Positions 62,486 through 64,000 of a stretch of DNA of 64,000 bases are shown piece by piece. Source of the DNA: Acinetobacter junii CIP 64.5 (GTDB taxonomy: Bacteria > Pseudomonadota > Gammaproteobacteria > Pseudomonadales > Moraxellaceae). Every line of letters begins with the position of its first letter. Position 1 is the stretch's first letter. The stretch spans positions 1,217,678 through 1,281,677 of the forward strand of contig NZ_KB849655.1 of NCBI RefSeq assembly GCF_000368765.1, written 5' to 3'. Under the pieces are notes generated by a model. It did no database searches. It was given only the letters and a program-made list of their open reading frames with translations, and was not told the DNA's origin. A program made the translations under genes and the position numbers.

Positions 62486-62623
62486 TGTTTGATCCTCTGT
62501 TTTGATCTGAACTCAGATTAAGCAAAACTCTAGGAGAAACCATGAATAAAACGAATGAGATTGCAAAACTTTGTAATCAATACTGAGAAACTATGGAGAT
62601 ATCTCAACCTAAGGTATTAAAGC

Positions 62624-63109
62624 TCATCGAATAATTTCGATTCTAAAATTATCATCAGTCACTAAAAAATATCTTCCATCGATCATCACCCAATGGCGTC
62701 CACGTGGTGGTTTGCGTAAAGAATAATAATCCCAATCTCGGATCACATAACGCTCACTCCGAAACTCACTTGGTAACTCATTTCCGACTACAAATGCCTC
62801 TCGGTGATATGTATGTTCAGAGTGAGTCTCAGGATAGTATTCAATACTGACACTTGGGCGATATTGGTAAGAGTAGTGATTATTTTGGTAGGGTTGATAA
62901 TAATACCCCTTCGGTGGTGCTGTAGGTGTATAACGCTGATTTGAGAACGCAAAAGGATCTTGAGCTGGAGGTTGATAAGTTTGTTGAGATTCATGATATG
63001 GACGACGTTCAACTCCTCGATAGCCGCTCCAGTTATTTGCGTAGCTTAAGGCTGGCAAAGCACTGATCGCCAAAGTTAAACTCAAAATTTGAAGTTTATT
63101 TTTCCTCAT
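62624..63109 (-). CDS. RcnB-like periplasmic protein (copy 2)
   Basis: 161 residues with a signal peptide (cut after LSYA). A Tyr/Gln/Pro-rich disordered middle (RRPYHESQQTYQPPAQ and YYYQPYQNNHYSYQY) precedes the same RcnB core: LPSEFRSERYVIRDWDYYSLRKPPRGRHWVMIDGRYFLV. The core is closely similar to copy 1, while the linkers differ, so this is an old duplication. Function is inferred only. Confidence 0.8.
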   Translation of the reverse strand: MRKNKLQILSLTLAISALPALSYANNWSGYRGVERRPYHESQQTYQPPAQDPFAFSNQRYTPTAPPKGYYYQPYQNNHYSYQYRPSVSIEYYPETHSEHTYHREAFVVGNELPSEFRSERYVIRDWDYYSLRKPPRGRHWVMIDGRYFLVTDDNFRIEIIR

Positions 63110-63277
63110 TTCTAGTACCTCAAAATGATTTCTACAATTAGTTTAGTACAGAAAAGCACCAGCACTGTAGTAATAATATTTTTTTCGACAACCAGTAAAA
63201 TTTATAAGATGGGCTGATGTTGAATGAAGCATAACTTAAGTATGTTAATATCTTTTTTTTAGTATTGGAGTGGTTCA

Positions 63278-63724
63278 GTGTCTGAAATGAATTTTGATCG
63301 TCTTTACGATTTCTTTTCTAAAATTCCAAGCGTGCAAAAGGAAAGAATCATTGCACATGGCACAGACGAGCAACATGCGTGGTGGTTTAAATTTAGTATT
63401 AATGTAGAACACGCACTGGCATGGCAAACTGTTCAAGAACTTGGACATGTTCTGAATTACTTATCAACCAACGAGCGCTTACCAACACAATTTTTCCCTG
63501 TGTCACCACCACCCTATATGAATGGTGAAGCAAAAGACTTTTTGGCATGGGTCATTCAATGTAACCATCCTGAATTTGATCCCAATACCGTTTGTGATTG
63601 GCTTGAAGCACGTTTGCCCAACCCTGTTGAAGATGAAAGCCAGTGGAAAATTCAAACTGATCTAAGTGAATTAGATCAACTTGCTGATAAGGATTTGGAT
63701 CAATTGATTCCACCTAATCCATAA
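63278..63724 (+). CDS. Acidic protein of unknown function
   Basis: 148 residues from a GTG at 63278, with GGAG 7 nt upstream; an ATG three codons later is the alternative but its spacing to GGAG is too long. It is helix-rich, with no signal peptide or membrane helix. Notable segments are RIIAHGTDEQHAWWFKFSINVEHALAW, NYLSTNERLPTQFFPVSPPPYMNGEAKDFLAWVIQC and an Asp/Glu-rich tail (LSELDQLADKDLDQ). I do not recognise a family. It is followed closely by the end of an insertion sequence. Confidence 0.7.
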   Translation: MSEMNFDRLYDFFSKIPSVQKERIIAHGTDEQHAWWFKFSINVEHALAWQTVQELGHVLNYLSTNERLPTQFFPVSPPPYMNGEAKDFLAWVIQCNHPEFDPNTVCDWLEARLPNPVEDESQWKIQTDLSELDQLADKDLDQLIPPNP

Positions 63725-63763
63725 TGAAAAAAGAGGCTATAAGCCACTGCTGTCCCACAAATA
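63725..63763. mobile_element. Probable terminal part of an insertion sequence
   Basis: The stretch between the acidic-protein stop and the transposase stop should hold the IS inverted repeat, since the upstream protein gene looks intact. It includes a small palindrome GGCTATAAGCC (63735-63745) and CTGTCCCACAAAT. The exact end and any target duplication cannot be read because the other IS end is outside the window. Confidence 0.4.
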
Positions 63764-64000
63764 TCACAAGATGAACCTCAATTGAGGTTCTTCTTGTTTT
63801 CGCCATTTTTTATCAGGCACAAAGAGTGACCTTAAAAGTTTCCTTTCAAATAAATTGACCTGAATAATTCTCAGTAAACGCTGAACACTCCATCCTTCTT
63901 GTGCCATGTGTTTAGCGAAGTTCACCAGCAAATAGGCAATTAATGCAATCCATATTTGCGTTTGTATCGCATTGCGGCTTCGACCTAGAAATGACTTCAG
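63764..64000 (-). CDS. IS4-type transposase, C-terminal fragment (cut by window edge)
   Basis: On the minus strand an open frame enters from the right edge and runs 78 codons to TGA at 63764-63766. It reads FLGRSRNAIQTQIWIALIAY, then LLVNFAKHMAQEGWSVQRLL, FERKLLRSLFVPDKKW and ends QLRFIL. FLGRSRNAIQTQIW and the following hydrophobic helix are typical of the C-terminus of IS4-superfamily DDE transposases. The rest of the gene is beyond the window, so whether it is intact is unknown. The palindrome GAACCTCAATTGAGGTTC lies near its 3' end. Confidence 0.75.
   Translation of the reverse strand: MKSFLGRSRNAIQTQIWIALIAYLLVNFAKHMAQEGWSVQRLLRIIQVNLFERKLLRSLFVPDKKWRKQEEPQLRFIL

Noticed and set aside
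1..64000. CRISPR arrays, tRNA or rRNA genes, prophage, toxin-antitoxin or defence islands
   Set aside because: Looked for on both strands; no regularly spaced repeats, cloverleaf genes, phage structural genes or recognisable defence genes were found.

Overview
The window is chromosomal DNA of an Acinetobacter species (Moraxellaceae). The DNA is AT-rich. The OmpA/Omp38 porin, the membrane PQQ glucose dehydrogenase of the classic Acinetobacter GDH-A type, BaeSR, LpxO and the pairing of a siroheme sulfite reductase with a DUF934 protein all fit that genus. OmpA and Gcd resemble but do not match what I remember of A. baumannii and A. calcoaceticus, so the species is left open. Almost everything is core metabolism and envelope biology. 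I see no CRISPR array, prophage, tRNA or rRNA gene, and only one mobile element, an IS transposase cut by the right edge.

Layout. 1-4.6 kb: a small basic ORF, ompA, a FimT-like pseudopilin, a biosynthetic-type thiolase, a VOC protein and an SMR transporter. 4.6-11 kb: sulfite reductase with DUF934, then glucose oxidation (oprB, gcd). 10.8-19.8 kb: an alpha-methylacyl-CoA racemase-like gene divergent from an AraC regulator, a GNAT, a P-loop kinase-like gene, a fadI/fadJ-type beta-oxidation operon, and a patatin phospholipase flanked by two paralogous small membrane proteins. 19.8-25 kb: GNAT plus methyltransferase, hemolysin III, an MHS-type MFS transporter and lpxO. 25-32 kb: secA, a 1-Cys peroxiredoxin, an MBL hydrolase coupled to a phosphatase-like lipoprotein, and a beta-propeller-like protein. 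31.8-35.7 kb: the conserved trpA-accD-folC-SPOR operon, overlapping at every junction. 36-42.4 kb: NhaC, an AraC regulator divergent from a diiron-type hydrolase, DUF2804 and a 5'-nucleotidase lipoprotein. 42.4-48.5 kb: trpF-trpB-DUF1543, then divergently a cobalamin riboswitch followed by btuB, a PduO-type adenosyltransferase and a glycerophosphodiesterase. 48.5-57.2 kb: a META lipoprotein, a desaturase, SelO, a YkuD protein, an intergenic cluster of DnaA-box-like sites, an unknown secreted protein, baeRS and a divergent Spy-like lipoprotein. 57.3-64 kb: a possible gene remnant, two tandem long acyl-CoA dehydrogenases, PsiE, two RcnB-like proteins, an unknown acidic protein and the IS end.

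How the genes work together. Fatty-acid catabolism is well represented (acyl-CoA dehydrogenases, FadIJ-type pair, racemase, thiolase). B12 salvage is a coherent riboswitch-led unit. Glucose enters through OprB and is oxidised in the periplasm by Gcd. Envelope maintenance is covered by OmpA, BaeSR/Spy-like, LpxO, YkuD and SecA.

I do not see a convincing new multi-gene system. The strongest unexplained signals are the DnaA-box triplet near 52.83 kb, the perfect hairpin that would hide the oprB ribosome-binding site, the paired His-tailed small membrane proteins around the patatin gene, and the MBL/phosphatase-lipoprotein couple. Several gene starts were moved downstream because the ribosome-binding sequence or family length supports an internal start; each case is explained. 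All calls come from reading the sequence; no database search was possible.
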